Positions 1 through 6,334 of a stretch of 8,079 bases of DNA are shown here, one piece after another. The translations under genes and the position numbers were made by a program. Under the pieces are notes generated by a model. The model did not search any database, was not told where the DNA came from, and was given only the letters and a program-made list of their open reading frames with translations. The first letter of the stretch is position 1. Every line of letters starts with the position of its first letter. The stretch spans positions 1-8,079 of the forward strand of contig CBDUMS010000119.1 of the NCBI GenBank assembly GCA_965368405.1, written 5' to 3'. The DNA comes from S012-113 sp965368405 (GTDB taxonomy: Bacteria > Bacteroidota > Bacteroidia > Cytophagales > Cyclobacteriaceae).

Positions 1-376
1 CAATGTCTTCCCAGTCTCCGGTTGTTTCAAAACTGGTTATATAGGAATAATACCTTCCCAGATCATCTTTTACCCTAAATTGATATTGCTTGCCATCACC
101 CTTAAGTCGGATTGAGATTTTATCAGATTTGGCAACGCTAAGTCCGCTAGGGCGAAATCGAACGGATGAAAAACCACCATTATTATCAAGTGAAACATCG
201 CCGCTAAAAATTGCGTGACCCTCCTTATTCAATTTTAAACTGCCATTAGACCGACCTCCCATCACTACATCGTCAATAATCCGCCAATCGCGAATATCGG
301 AGTTTGAATTAAAGTCATAGATAAGCGTTGAACTCATCAGTAGAGGTAATAATAGACCAATTAAATTAGCTAGCAT
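1..376 (-). CDS. CIA30-family protein, N-terminal part (cut by window edge)
   Basis: Translating the minus strand from the ATG at 376 gives 125 codons that run off the window without a stop. Residues 35-47 read DDVVMGGRSNGSL and residues 57-73 read FSGDVSLDNNGGFSSVR, the signature of the complex I intermediate-associated protein 30 (CIA30, NDUFAF1-like) family. A later RLKGDGKQYQFRVK stretch (90-103) fits the same jelly-roll-like carbohydrate-binding fold. In mitochondria the family helps assemble NADH dehydrogenase; the bacterial members are mostly uncharacterised, so a respiratory role here is only a family-based guess. Residues 1-18 are hydrophobic and could be a short signal peptide, which would place the protein outside the cytoplasm. 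An internal ATG at codon 14 is a possible alternative start but would remove most of that hydrophobic segment. No Shine-Dalgarno is visible. It lies 110 bases downstream of the AlkB gene and may have its own promoter. Confidence 0.85.
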   Translation of the reverse strand, partial: MLANLIGLLLPLLMSSTLIYDFNSNSDIRDWRIIDDVVMGGRSNGSLKLNKEGHAIFSGDVSLDNNGGFSSVRFRPSGLSVAKSDKISIRLKGDGKQYQFRVKDDLGRYYSYITSFETTGDWEDI

Positions 377-414
377 CGCTGTTGAGTTTACTGCTTATTA
401 AGTGTAATAATTAG

Positions 415-436
415 AACACAGAAAACTAACTGTGTT
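415..436. repeat. 7-bp inverted repeat between the AlkB and CIA30 genes
   Basis: AACACAG at 415-421 and CTGTGTT at 430-436 are exact reverse complements around an 8-base loop. The repeat lies in the 110-base gap between the AlkB stop and the CIA30 start. There is no clean T-tract after it in the direction of transcription (the following minus-strand bases are CTAATTATTA), so a strong intrinsic terminator is unlikely. It could be a weak terminator, a dyad operator for the CIA30 gene, or chance in AT-rich DNA. Confidence 0.3.
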
Positions 437-486
437 GTCAACTTTAAAACATGAATAGGCTCTAATTGGTTCTATCGATTTAAAAT

Positions 487-1098
487 TCAGGTCGTTGTTA
501 TTATTTGCCTGAACGTAAGATTGATTCTTGGGTTTGCGATTTTTTTGGATTTTGGTAAGCTATGCAGCCAATTTGCTTGTGTAGTTCCTTTCATAAGGAG
601 TATACTGCCCGATTCGAGTTGAACGGGTACCTTTTCTTTGGATTCTTTATGCTTAAAAACAAATTTACGCTCGGCACCTAGGCTCAAGGAGGCTATTGCA
701 CCATTTGGTTTAAGCTCTTTCTCATTATCCGTGTGCCAGCCCATTCCTTCATCGCCATCATGATAGAAGTTTAACAGACATGAATTGTATTGATCAAGGG
801 TCACCTTCTCTACGATCGATTTTAGTTCCAGTAACGTGGGTGTCCACTTAGCAGCTGTTTTGGTTATACCGGAATAGGTATACTCAATGCCAGAGTCGGC
901 ATACCAGGCAACCAAACGTTTGGTGGTTATGGTCTTACCAAAGATTTTTATCACATCTTGCTGCCATTCAATATCGTTCGAAAGCAACAAGAAGTAGTTG
1001 TTGGCACTTTCTGGTTCGAGAACATTATCAAAGTAATTAACTACACCGGAGTAAGGTAGAAGATTTACAGAAGACCCGCTACTATTTGCCATTCCCAT
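487..1098 (-). CDS. alkB: AlkB-family Fe(II)/2-oxoglutarate dioxygenase (nucleic-acid demethylase)
   Basis: The protein is about 203 residues, the usual length for a compact AlkB/ALKBH2-type enzyme. Enzymes of this family oxidatively remove alkyl groups from bases such as 1-methyladenine and 3-methylcytosine, using Fe(II), oxygen and 2-oxoglutarate. Counting from the longest reading frame (first codon at 1101), the iron triad is complete: H123 and D125 in GMGWHTDNE, and H180 in NWLHSLPKS. The 2-oxoglutarate-binding arginines fit R192 and R198 in NPRINLTFR. RLVAWYAD at 62-69 matches the conserved substrate-side motif and NFYHDGDEGMGWH precedes the first ligands. The frame opens with a TTG at 1101; I prefer the adjacent ATG at 1098, with another ATG at 1092 equally possible. 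The gene starts 26 bases after the bestrophin stop and is probably cotranscribed with it. No adjacent Ada or other alkylation-response gene is seen. Substrate choice (DNA, RNA or tRNA) cannot be told from the sequence. Confidence 0.93.
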   Translation of the reverse strand: MGMANSSGSSVNLLPYSGVVNYFDNVLEPESANNYFLLLSNDIEWQQDVIKIFGKTITTKRLVAWYADSGIEYTYSGITKTAAKWTPTLLELKSIVEKVTLDQYNSCLLNFYHDGDEGMGWHTDNEKELKPNGAIASLSLGAERKFVFKHKESKEKVPVQLESGSILLMKGTTQANWLHSLPKSKKIANPRINLTFRQIITTT

Positions 1099-1124
1099 CA
1101 AAATTGATTTATTGGGTTATCATT

Positions 1125-2180
1125 TTAAAACTGTATGCCCATATCTGCCGGGAATTGTGCAGGAATTTCATCTTTACTCTCATCTAGATTTTGACGTAAA
1201 TCGATTTCGATTCCACGAGCAATGGTGCTTATAGGAACATCGTTTGCGGTGCCCTCAAATGGATTCTCTCCATTCCTTCCGATGCGTTCCATGGTATGAA
1301 ACATCCAGGCAACTGCTACGTAAATGGGTACCGATAAAAAGAGAAATATATTGCCAATAATGGGGTACGCAGCAGCAATATTTTTGCCTATATCGATAAA
1401 CTGAGGGATTAATGCCATGGGCAAAAGGAGTAAGAGTAACCACATAAAATAGTGGTTTAAAGTGGCATATTGTCGCGGATATGGGAAATTCTTAATGCGC
1501 TCTGTTTGCCCTTGCAATGTAAAAAGTTCTTTTATTAAACCTTCAAGCTCTAGAAAGGAGAACTCCCAAATAATGCCCTGATCTTTAAGTTTTCTTAGAT
1601 GATGTGATTGAGCATATAATAAAGCTGTTTGTGTATTGTCTTTGCTCAATACATGGTCCAACTCTTCTTTGCTAAGATAGGGTACTAAGTCATCTGCAAG
1701 CTCTGTTTTTTTCTCTGGCGGTAGCAGACCCCATTCCGTATTTGTTTTGTGTTCACTGGTGGTTTCCCAGGATTTTTTACTACGCATAGCATGTCTGAGG
1801 GCAGTCATCCATGCGATGTGCCTGTAGGTAAGGACTGTAACTTCTTTTTTAATAGTGTTCTCAGACAACGTCTCTTTGGTATGATTATTCGTTAACATGT
1901 CCTGGGTAAAAGCTCCAAAAGTACGTGAGGTATTTACGATTCCTCCCCAGATCTTTCTGGCTTCCCAAATTCGACCATACACAGCATTATTTTGAAAACC
2001 TATAACGAACGCTACTGCTGTACCAATTAGTGCCATGGGTGTCCAAGGTATTCTTAGCCAATCTAAATCAAGAAAGTAGTAGGCACTGACCCAAGCTGCG
2101 ATAATTAGGATAAAACCTAGCGTTTCATAGCGGGTCCATAGAGCCATTTGTCGTATTCCATATATTCTAGCCGTGTACAT
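1125..2180 (-). CDS. bestrophin-family (UPF0187/YneE-like) ion channel
   Basis: The 351-residue protein has the layout of bacterial bestrophins, pentameric inner-membrane channels that in studied cases pass anions or cations. Membrane segments are visible at about 21-37, 47-62, 243-261 and 273-294. The most conserved family block follows the second segment: FQNNAVYGRIWEARKIWGG at 62-80 and VNTSR at 82-86. Other hallmarks are QGQTERIKNFPYP (223-235) before the third segment, and ENPFEG (305-310) followed by IEIDLRQ (324-330) near the C-terminus, as in canonical homologues. The cytoplasmic part around residues 97-190 is long and highly charged. The ATG at 2180 is the first in frame after a 103-base gap; an ATG at codon 12 is an alternative. 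No good Shine-Dalgarno lies close to the start; an AGGGAGG stretch is about 20 bases too far upstream. The AlkB gene follows after about 26 bases. Ion selectivity cannot be assigned by eye. Confidence 0.93.
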   Translation of the reverse strand: MYTARIYGIRQMALWTRYETLGFILIIAAWVSAYYFLDLDWLRIPWTPMALIGTAVAFVIGFQNNAVYGRIWEARKIWGGIVNTSRTFGAFTQDMLTNNHTKETLSENTIKKEVTVLTYRHIAWMTALRHAMRSKKSWETTSEHKTNTEWGLLPPEKKTELADDLVPYLSKEELDHVLSKDNTQTALLYAQSHHLRKLKDQGIIWEFSFLELEGLIKELFTLQGQTERIKNFPYPRQYATLNHYFMWLLLLLLPMALIPQFIDIGKNIAAAYPIIGNIFLFLSVPIYVAVAWMFHTMERIGRNGENPFEGTANDVPISTIARGIEIDLRQNLDESKDEIPAQFPADMGIQF

Positions 2181-2219
2181 ATCTTATAGTTTAAGTATTC
2201 GAACCTCCCTTTTATTCCA

Positions 2220-2241
2220 GGAAACATAGTTGCGATGTTCC
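2220..2241. repeat. imperfect inverted repeat upstream of the bestrophin gene
   Basis: GGAAACAT (2220-2227) can pair with ATGTTCC (2235-2241) around a 7-base loop if one A is bulged. It lies about 40 bases before the bestrophin start and about 42 bases after the GNAT stop. No T-tract follows on the minus strand, so I do not call a terminator. It may be an operator-like dyad or a 5' leader hairpin, or it may be chance. Confidence 0.2.
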
Positions 2242-2283
2242 TAAAGATAATTATAAGTTACCAGCCAATATTAATTGAGTGAA

Positions 2284-2844
2284 TTATTCTTCCCAGTACT
2301 TAGGATTGTCCATTTGTTTGGCGCATTTAACTTTTAGCCCACTATTTTTTGAATGTGCATTATCTAGAAAGTGAACCATCCAGGCATCTTTATGTTGATT
2401 TGGGATAGGGTAGGGTGCCTCAAACCCGTAATGTTCAGCATTTGGTTTGAAACCAAATTTGGGGTAGTAGGATTCGTGGCCCAGGACAAAAACAAGGGCA
2501 GTAGACCTGGCTTTAAGAATTTCGATTCCTTTGTTGATCAAACTGCCGCCAATACTCATTCCCTGGTACTCCGGAATAACCGCCAATGGGGCCAGTATAT
2601 ACATATTAGGAGATTCTGTCACGTTTTCAAAAGTGACTTTTGTGAACAGAATATGACCAACCGCAATATTATCAAGCCTCGCAATTAAAGAAAGTACAGG
2701 TTGAGCTGTTTCATCTTCTAATAATGCTAGAGTAAGCGTAGCTTCTTCATCGCTGCCGAACGCGGCCGTGTGTATATCAGCGATAAGCCTCAAGTCTTCG
2801 AAGCCTGTTTCTGTTATTATAAGCTCGTCTATTGAATTGGGCAT
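2284..2844 (-). CDS. GNAT-family N-acetyltransferase (YhbS-like)
   Basis: The 186-residue protein has the GNAT fold as arranged in the YhbS/COG3153 group, which transfers acetyl from acetyl-CoA to an amine; natural substrates in this group are mostly unknown. The N-terminal motif ADIHTAAFGSDEE (22-34) matches the start of the fold. Strand beta-4, LAPLAVIPEYQG (84-95), runs into the acetyl-CoA pyrophosphate loop QGMSIGGSLI (94-103). The C-terminal half carries LGHESYYPKFGF (121-132), the typical YhbS 'G.(P/E).YY.(R/K)FGF' block that shapes the acceptor site. The length is normal for the group. The start is the ATG at 2844, with 34 bases separating it from the stop of the DUF1801 gene, so the two are probably on one transcript. 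It is cytoplasmic, with no signal peptide. Confidence 0.9.
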   Translation of the reverse strand: MPNSIDELIITETGFEDLRLIADIHTAAFGSDEEATLTLALLEDETAQPVLSLIARLDNIAVGHILFTKVTFENVTESPNMYILAPLAVIPEYQGMSIGGSLINKGIEILKARSTALVFVLGHESYYPKFGFKPNAEHYGFEAPYPIPNQHKDAWMVHFLDNAHSKNSGLKVKCAKQMDNPKYWEE

Positions 2845-2878
2845 ACCTTCTATAGATTATTATGAATACCGAATTACG

Positions 2879-3304
2879 TCATCCCAAGCCCCCAAGAAAA
2901 GGTAAATGCTTTAACTTGTGATAGCGAAGAGCCATTTTAATGCAATGGGTAAGTTCTTTTTCTGGGATACTGTCATCCAATCTAAATACTATAGCCCGAT
3001 TATCTTCAAACTGAAAAGTTTCTGGATATAGCTGACGGAATGTTGGCACCAGTTTAGAGGTACATTTAAAATAGATGGCATATTGATCGGGATTCTTTTC
3101 TTTCCAGTCGATTCTTACGGTACTACCGTGTTTCGCAAGATAGCTGGGCTCTCCCCATTTAAGTGTTTCCTCCAACTTGGGCAATTCAAGCGCGTTCTCA
3201 GCTACACTTAATATAAGTTTTCTTAGCTTTTGCATTTGTTTCCTAACCGATGGAGGGTATCGAGCAAAAACTACGTCAACTTCTGGATTCTTAGTTAAGA
3301 TCAT
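2879..3304 (-). CDS. DUF1801 domain-containing protein (YdhG/CyaY-like fold)
   Basis: This 141-residue soluble protein matches the DUF1801 family (PF08818). The hallmarks are YPPSVRKQMQKLRKLI (16-31), the family's opening helix, and LKWGEPSYL (48-56), its best-conserved motif. IDWKEKNPDQYAIYFKC follows as the central strands, and a C-terminal helix IPEKELTHCIKMALRYHK closes the domain. The domain resembles the frataxin (CyaY) fold, but biochemical function is unknown. Its ATG at 3304 overlaps the TGA of the upstream 79-residue membrane protein in an ATGA arrangement, which suggests translational coupling and cotranslation. It ends in PFLGGLG. The window holds a second DUF1801-like domain in the protein at 7399-8028. 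Confidence 0.85.
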   Translation of the reverse strand: MILTKNPEVDVVFARYPPSVRKQMQKLRKLILSVAENALELPKLEETLKWGEPSYLAKHGSTVRIDWKEKNPDQYAIYFKCTSKLVPTFRQLYPETFQFEDNRAIVFRLDDSIPEKELTHCIKMALRYHKLKHLPFLGGLG

Positions 3305-3540
3305 TTCCTATTGGCTTTCTTAGCCCTCTCCATAGCTGCCAGAGCTGCCTGCTCGGAAATCCTGGCATGGGTGACTGCAATTTTAGCTTTAGTTGCCGAT
3401 TCTTTATACTTTTCACTAAGTTCCCTTTGAAGCTGCAATTCTATTACTAGGCGACTTGCGCGAGAATATTGAGAATAGGCTAATGTGAATCCAACAACAG
3501 TGCTTATAGCAAGCAGAAAAATTATGAGGTTCTTTTTCAT
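3301..3540 (-). CDS. small membrane-anchored helical/coiled-coil protein, unknown function
   Basis: The protein is 79 residues starting from the ATG at 3540 (MKKNLIIFLLAIS). The open frame extends further upstream to 3711, but that extension overlaps the sulfatase C-terminus and looks like its shadow, so I reject it. Residues 4-23 form one hydrophobic segment after a Lys-Lys start, giving an N-terminal membrane anchor or uncleaved signal. Residues 25-79 are rich in Ala, Glu, Lys and Arg with no proline or glycine, and look like a long amphipathic helix or coiled coil, probably on the periplasmic side. It begins 16 bases after the sulfatase stop and its TGA overlaps the ATG of the DUF1801 gene by 4 bases. 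I recognise no named family; a role as a scaffold or partner of a neighbour is speculation. Confidence 0.72.
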   Translation of the reverse strand: MKKNLIIFLLAISTVVGFTLAYSQYSRASRLVIELQLQRELSEKYKESATKAKIAVTHARISEQAALAAMERAKKANRK

Positions 3541-3556
3541 TGATCTAAACGTATAA

Positions 3557-5119
3557 TTATTGAGGTTTCGCGTTTCGCCAGCCTGAAGCAAGCTGCTCTG
3601 ATAAAGAAGTTGCCAGCGCCGAATGCTCTTCAATTTCTGCAATGTTTTTCGTTTCGAAGGGATCCATTTCTCGATCGTAGAGTTCGGCACTAACATATTC
3701 GCCTCTGTCACCGGTTATATGATCCCATGTGTACCATTCAATGTAATGATGCTTCGCAGTATTAATTGAATAGCCCATATATCGGTTGCCGTCTGCCGAA
3801 ACTTTTGGCCGGCGATGAAATTGGCTAAATGCTGCCTTTTTCCAATTTAATTCAGGATTACTTATTAAGGGAGCGAAACTGGTTCCCTGGAGATATTCAG
3901 GTACATCTATGCCAGCGATTTCTAAGAGTGATGGAAAAAGGTCTACCATCTCGGTAATAGCAAAGGTTTGAGCACCTCTATTGTCTTGGCCTGGATATCT
4001 TAAAATCACTGGCACCTGTAAGTCAATATTATAATTGGTCATTTTGCCCCAGCTGTTATGATCACCTAGTTTCCAGCCATGGTCGCCCCAAATAATAATT
4101 ATGGTGTTTTCGTAAATCCCTAGCATCTTCATATGATCGAATAGGTCACCTAAAAGAGCATCGATATAAGTCACACTAGCATAATAACCATGTTTTAAAA
4201 TTCGTGCGGTATCCTCACTCATTCTATATTCAGAAGTTGGATGTCCAATTTTTCCAAATCCATCGTAGTGTCTTAATTCATACATCGAATTCATGGAGTA
4301 AAGAGGCGAACCTTCTGGAATGTTGGGGTTATTAGCTATTGGTATTTTTTCAGGATCGTACATATCCCAGTATTTCTTGGGCGCTGTAAAAGGCAGGTGT
4401 GGACGAAAATAGCCAAGACCGAGATAAAATGGTTCGTCCATTTTCGCAAGTCTATTAAGTGTTTGCTTGGCTAGTTTAGTCTGTGCACCATCGAAGTAAA
4501 GGGTGTCATGTACATCGGCAGCTTCCCACGCCGGGCCAGTATTCCAGCCATCGGCATAGCGTATAGGCCTTAATCTCAATAATGAATCTCGTTTTATTAC
4601 CTGTGATTTATTGACTTCTTCGCTGATGTAAAATGTTTCGCCATCTCGTCCTAACCACTCTGGTTTCACGTAGCGTGCTGGACGTAAGTCGGGCTCATCC
4701 CAGGAAACTGAGTCGGGCATATAATTATGAAATATTTTACCAATGTTCACCGTATGATAACCGTATTGAGCAAAATACTGTGGCATGGTTACCGTTTCGG
4801 GATTAATCTCCCTGAATTTATCACCCAAATGCCAAACGCGCGTTGAATCAGGCCTCAAACCCGTCATTAAACTCGCTCGCGACGGGGCACAAACAGCAGC
4901 CTGACAAAACATTTGCCGGAATGTCATTCCTTCGCTCGCAAAGCGATCGATATTTGGTGTAACCGCTACCGTATCACCGTAAACGCCAAGAGCAGGGCGT
5001 AGATCATCGATAGAAATAAAAAGTATGTTTGGCTTACGCTGGGGTTCAGACTTATTACAACTCCATTGTGTCGTGACAATGAAACACAGCAACAGAATCT
5101 TGAAACTAGCTTTTATCAT
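3557..5119 (-). CDS. sulfatase lipoprotein, iduronate-2-sulfatase-like (S1 family)
   Basis: The 520-residue protein is a type I sulfatase that hydrolyses sulfate esters, probably on a sulfated glycan. Residues 1-20 are a lipoprotein signal ending at WSC with Cys21 as the likely lipidated residue, so it should be attached to the cell envelope. The active-site set matches human iduronate-2-sulfatase: calcium ligands D38 and D39; the formylglycine motif CAPSR with Cys77 as the residue to be oxidised; K128 and H131 in GKIFH; H241 in GYFRPHLPF; D346 and H347 in WGDHGWKLGDH; and K359. The C-terminal ELYDREMDPFETKN motif (from about 479) is also standard. These point to the iduronate-sulfatase-like subgroup, often numbered S1_7. 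No SusC/SusD, polysaccharide lyase or sulfatase-maturing enzyme lies in the window. The real substrate is unknown. A candidate promoter sits at 5143-5173. Confidence 0.95.
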   Translation of the reverse strand: MIKASFKILLLCFIVTTQWSCNKSEPQRKPNILFISIDDLRPALGVYGDTVAVTPNIDRFASEGMTFRQMFCQAAVCAPSRASLMTGLRPDSTRVWHLGDKFREINPETVTMPQYFAQYGYHTVNIGKIFHNYMPDSVSWDEPDLRPARYVKPEWLGRDGETFYISEEVNKSQVIKRDSLLRLRPIRYADGWNTGPAWEAADVHDTLYFDGAQTKLAKQTLNRLAKMDEPFYLGLGYFRPHLPFTAPKKYWDMYDPEKIPIANNPNIPEGSPLYSMNSMYELRHYDGFGKIGHPTSEYRMSEDTARILKHGYYASVTYIDALLGDLFDHMKMLGIYENTIIIIWGDHGWKLGDHNSWGKMTNYNIDLQVPVILRYPGQDNRGAQTFAITEMVDLFPSLLEIAGIDVPEYLQGTSFAPLISNPELNWKKAAFSQFHRRPKVSADGNRYMGYSINTAKHHYIEWYTWDHITGDRGEYVSAELYDREMDPFETKNIAEIEEHSALATSLSEQLASGWRNAKPQ

Positions 5120-5142
5120 AGGTACGGATCGACTTTCCGTTA

Positions 5143-5173
5143 TAAGTATATGGATAGTAGTTGATATTACAAA
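5143..5173 (-). promoter_or_regulatory. candidate Bacteroidota-type promoter for the sulfatase gene
   Basis: On the minus strand TTTG (5173-5170) is followed by a 19-base spacer and TATACTTA (5150-5143). The Bacteroidota consensus is TTTG, about 19 bases, then TAnnTTTG, so the -33 element and the spacing fit exactly and the -7 element matches at four of its six specified bases. Transcription would begin near 5136, about 17 bases before the ATG at 5119. The site lies in the 76-base gap after the DUF3788 gene. It is a pattern match only. Confidence 0.35.
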
Positions 5174-5195
5174 AGGTCAATAAACTAATGGGTTT

Positions 5196-5618
5196 TTACT
5201 TAAGCCGAACTCGGAGGTCAATTAGTTCCTTAATATTGGGCAGATCTGTTAAACCCGCAACATCAATAGAAATACACCGTGATTTATTCCAGCGTTTAGC
5301 TTTTAGGTATTCCTTTTTGATGTCGTCGCTTAATTTGCTCTTTATAATTTCTGGTTCTAACCTATCTGCAAAATAAAATGCAACCTGGAATGTATCATCC
5401 AGAATATTAACCCAGAATATCGTTTTTTTCTTCTTTAAAACCCGTAATAGCCAGCTTTTGCCATCTCTATAGTATTTCCAAACCTGGTTAATGTCGGTAT
5501 TATTGCCATACAGATATGCCATCATCTCCTTCCAAACAATTTGCTTATCTTTTATTATGGAGAATATCAATGCATCATCAGGTACAATTGCTTCCTCAGA
5601 AAGTGTTCTTTTTTCCAT
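5196..5618 (-). CDS. DUF3788 domain-containing protein
   Basis: The 140-residue soluble protein matches the DUF3788 family (PF12663). It starts with a SEEAIVPDDALIFSII segment and has WKYYRDGKSWLLRVLKKKK (47-65). The core strands FWVNILDDTFQVAFYF (68-83) follow, then a C-terminal half SRCISIDVAGLTDLPNIKELIDLR that is typical of the family. The likely shape is a small alpha/beta fold with a hydrophobic groove; no catalytic residues are recognised and function is unknown. Its ATG at 5618 overlaps the TAA of the DUF1572 gene by one base (TAATG), so translation is probably coupled. The gene is about the usual family length and looks intact, ending in RVRLK. Confidence 0.85.
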   Translation of the reverse strand: MEKRTLSEEAIVPDDALIFSIIKDKQIVWKEMMAYLYGNNTDINQVWKYYRDGKSWLLRVLKKKKTIFWVNILDDTFQVAFYFADRLEPEIIKSKLSDDIKKEYLKAKRWNKSRCISIDVAGLTDLPNIKELIDLRVRLK

Positions 5619-6184
5619 TATTCTTGATTGATGATATCGTCTGAAAAATGGCCATCATGCTTTCCTCTAAAAAACTTGGCCTTATTAAATTCTGCTGATT
5701 TACCTTTTGGAATGGTTAAGCTTTTCCACTTCTCGGCTTTAATCATTCTTCCTAGATATACCAGTTGTCCGATATGATAGGAGTAATGAGCAAATTGTCT
5801 GTTCACTGCATCAATTATGGAGTGGGATTGGTTGCGAATGAAAACTTCCGTACCAAAATTCTCCTTATTAAGTGAATCCAGCGCACTGAATAAGCATGCC
5901 CAGCCTTCCTGCCATTTTTCGAAAAGCTCTTCTCTTGATTTAATGACAGATTCAAATTCCTTATCACGTTCCCGCCATTCCTTCTCACCATCGCTTGTTA
6001 GAAAGTCTGTCCAGCGTGACATCATATTGCCCCAGAGGTGATTGACGATTATAGCTATTGAGTTTGATTCATCGTTATACTGCCAGAACAACTCGCTGTC
6101 ATCAAGCTGATCAATGGTTCGTTCACCAAGAACTTTATAATACTCAAATTGCTTCCTGATGCTGTCGAGATATTCTTTTTCCAT
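5618..6184 (-). CDS. DUF1572 protein, DinB-like four-helix metal-binding fold
   Basis: The 188-residue protein belongs to DUF1572 (PF07609) in the DinB/YfiT superfamily of four-helix bundles. The family-typical block ESNSIAIIVNHLWGNMMSRW (39-58) and TSDGEKEWRERDKEFE (63-78) are very clear. Three histidines placed like the DinB metal triad are H49 (VNHLWG) and H133 and H137 (FAHYSYHIGQLVYLG), so a divalent metal such as zinc or nickel is likely bound. Related DinB-like proteins act as thiol transferases (for example with bacillithiol or mycothiol), but no activity is established for DUF1572. The start is the ATG at 6184 (MEKEYLDSIRKQFEYYK), after a 150-base gap that suggests its own promoter. 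It is coupled to the DUF3788 gene through TAATG. It is cytoplasmic. Confidence 0.9.
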   Translation of the reverse strand: MEKEYLDSIRKQFEYYKVLGERTIDQLDDSELFWQYNDESNSIAIIVNHLWGNMMSRWTDFLTSDGEKEWRERDKEFESVIKSREELFEKWQEGWACLFSALDSLNKENFGTEVFIRNQSHSIIDAVNRQFAHYSYHIGQLVYLGRMIKAEKWKSLTIPKGKSAEFNKAKFFRGKHDGHFSDDIINQE

Positions 6185-6198
6185 CGCGTCGGGTATTA

Positions 6199-6213
6199 GC
6201 TATTGAGAATAGC
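6199..6213. repeat. 6-bp stem, 3-base loop hairpin in the leader of the DUF1572 gene
   Basis: GCTATT (6199-6204) and AATAGC (6208-6213) are exact reverse complements around GAG. In the transcript the hairpin would end 14 bases before the DUF1572 ATG, close to the ribosome entry site. The rest of the 150-base gap (6185-6334) is AT-rich, with no convincing promoter match, small gene or terminator. Confidence 0.3.
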
Positions 6214-6334
6214 AGGTTTCTGTTAACTCAAGTTACGAATTCTCACGCATAGTTTAAAGATGATTTTCAATCAATTTTACTAAAACAGAAAACTGGAAAA
6301 GCCTTTAACCATTCAATTTTGGTAGGAGCATTCA

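Noticed and set aside
1255..1443. 62-codon minus-strand open frame
   Set aside because: It is an alternative frame inside the bestrophin gene, Cys/His/Tyr-rich with no recognisable motif.
2371..2688. 105-codon open frame on the plus strand
   Set aside because: It is antisense to the well-supported GNAT gene, with no recognisable domain and unlikely composition.
2879..3540. Reading the coupled small protein and DUF1801 gene as a toxin-antitoxin pair
   Set aside because: The sizes and overlap look suggestive, but DUF1801 has no known toxin or antitoxin activity and the membrane protein carries a long charged helix unlike type I toxins.
3541..3711. N-terminal extension of the 79-residue protein to a 136-residue frame
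   Set aside because: The extension lies almost wholly inside the sulfatase C-terminal coding region in another frame and lacks family-like features, while the ATG at 3540 opens a clear Lys-Lys plus hydrophobic segment.
5161..5376. 71-codon plus-strand open frame
   Set aside because: It is antisense to the DUF3788 gene and the sulfatase upstream gap; no domain or start signal supports it.
5817..6041. 74-codon plus-strand open frame
   Set aside because: It is fully antisense to the conserved core of the DUF1572 gene.
6268..6320. Near-identical 11-base direct repeats (CAATCAATTTT and CATTCAATTTT)
   Set aside because: They are short, AT-rich and differ at one base; two copies 42 bases apart are easily expected by chance.
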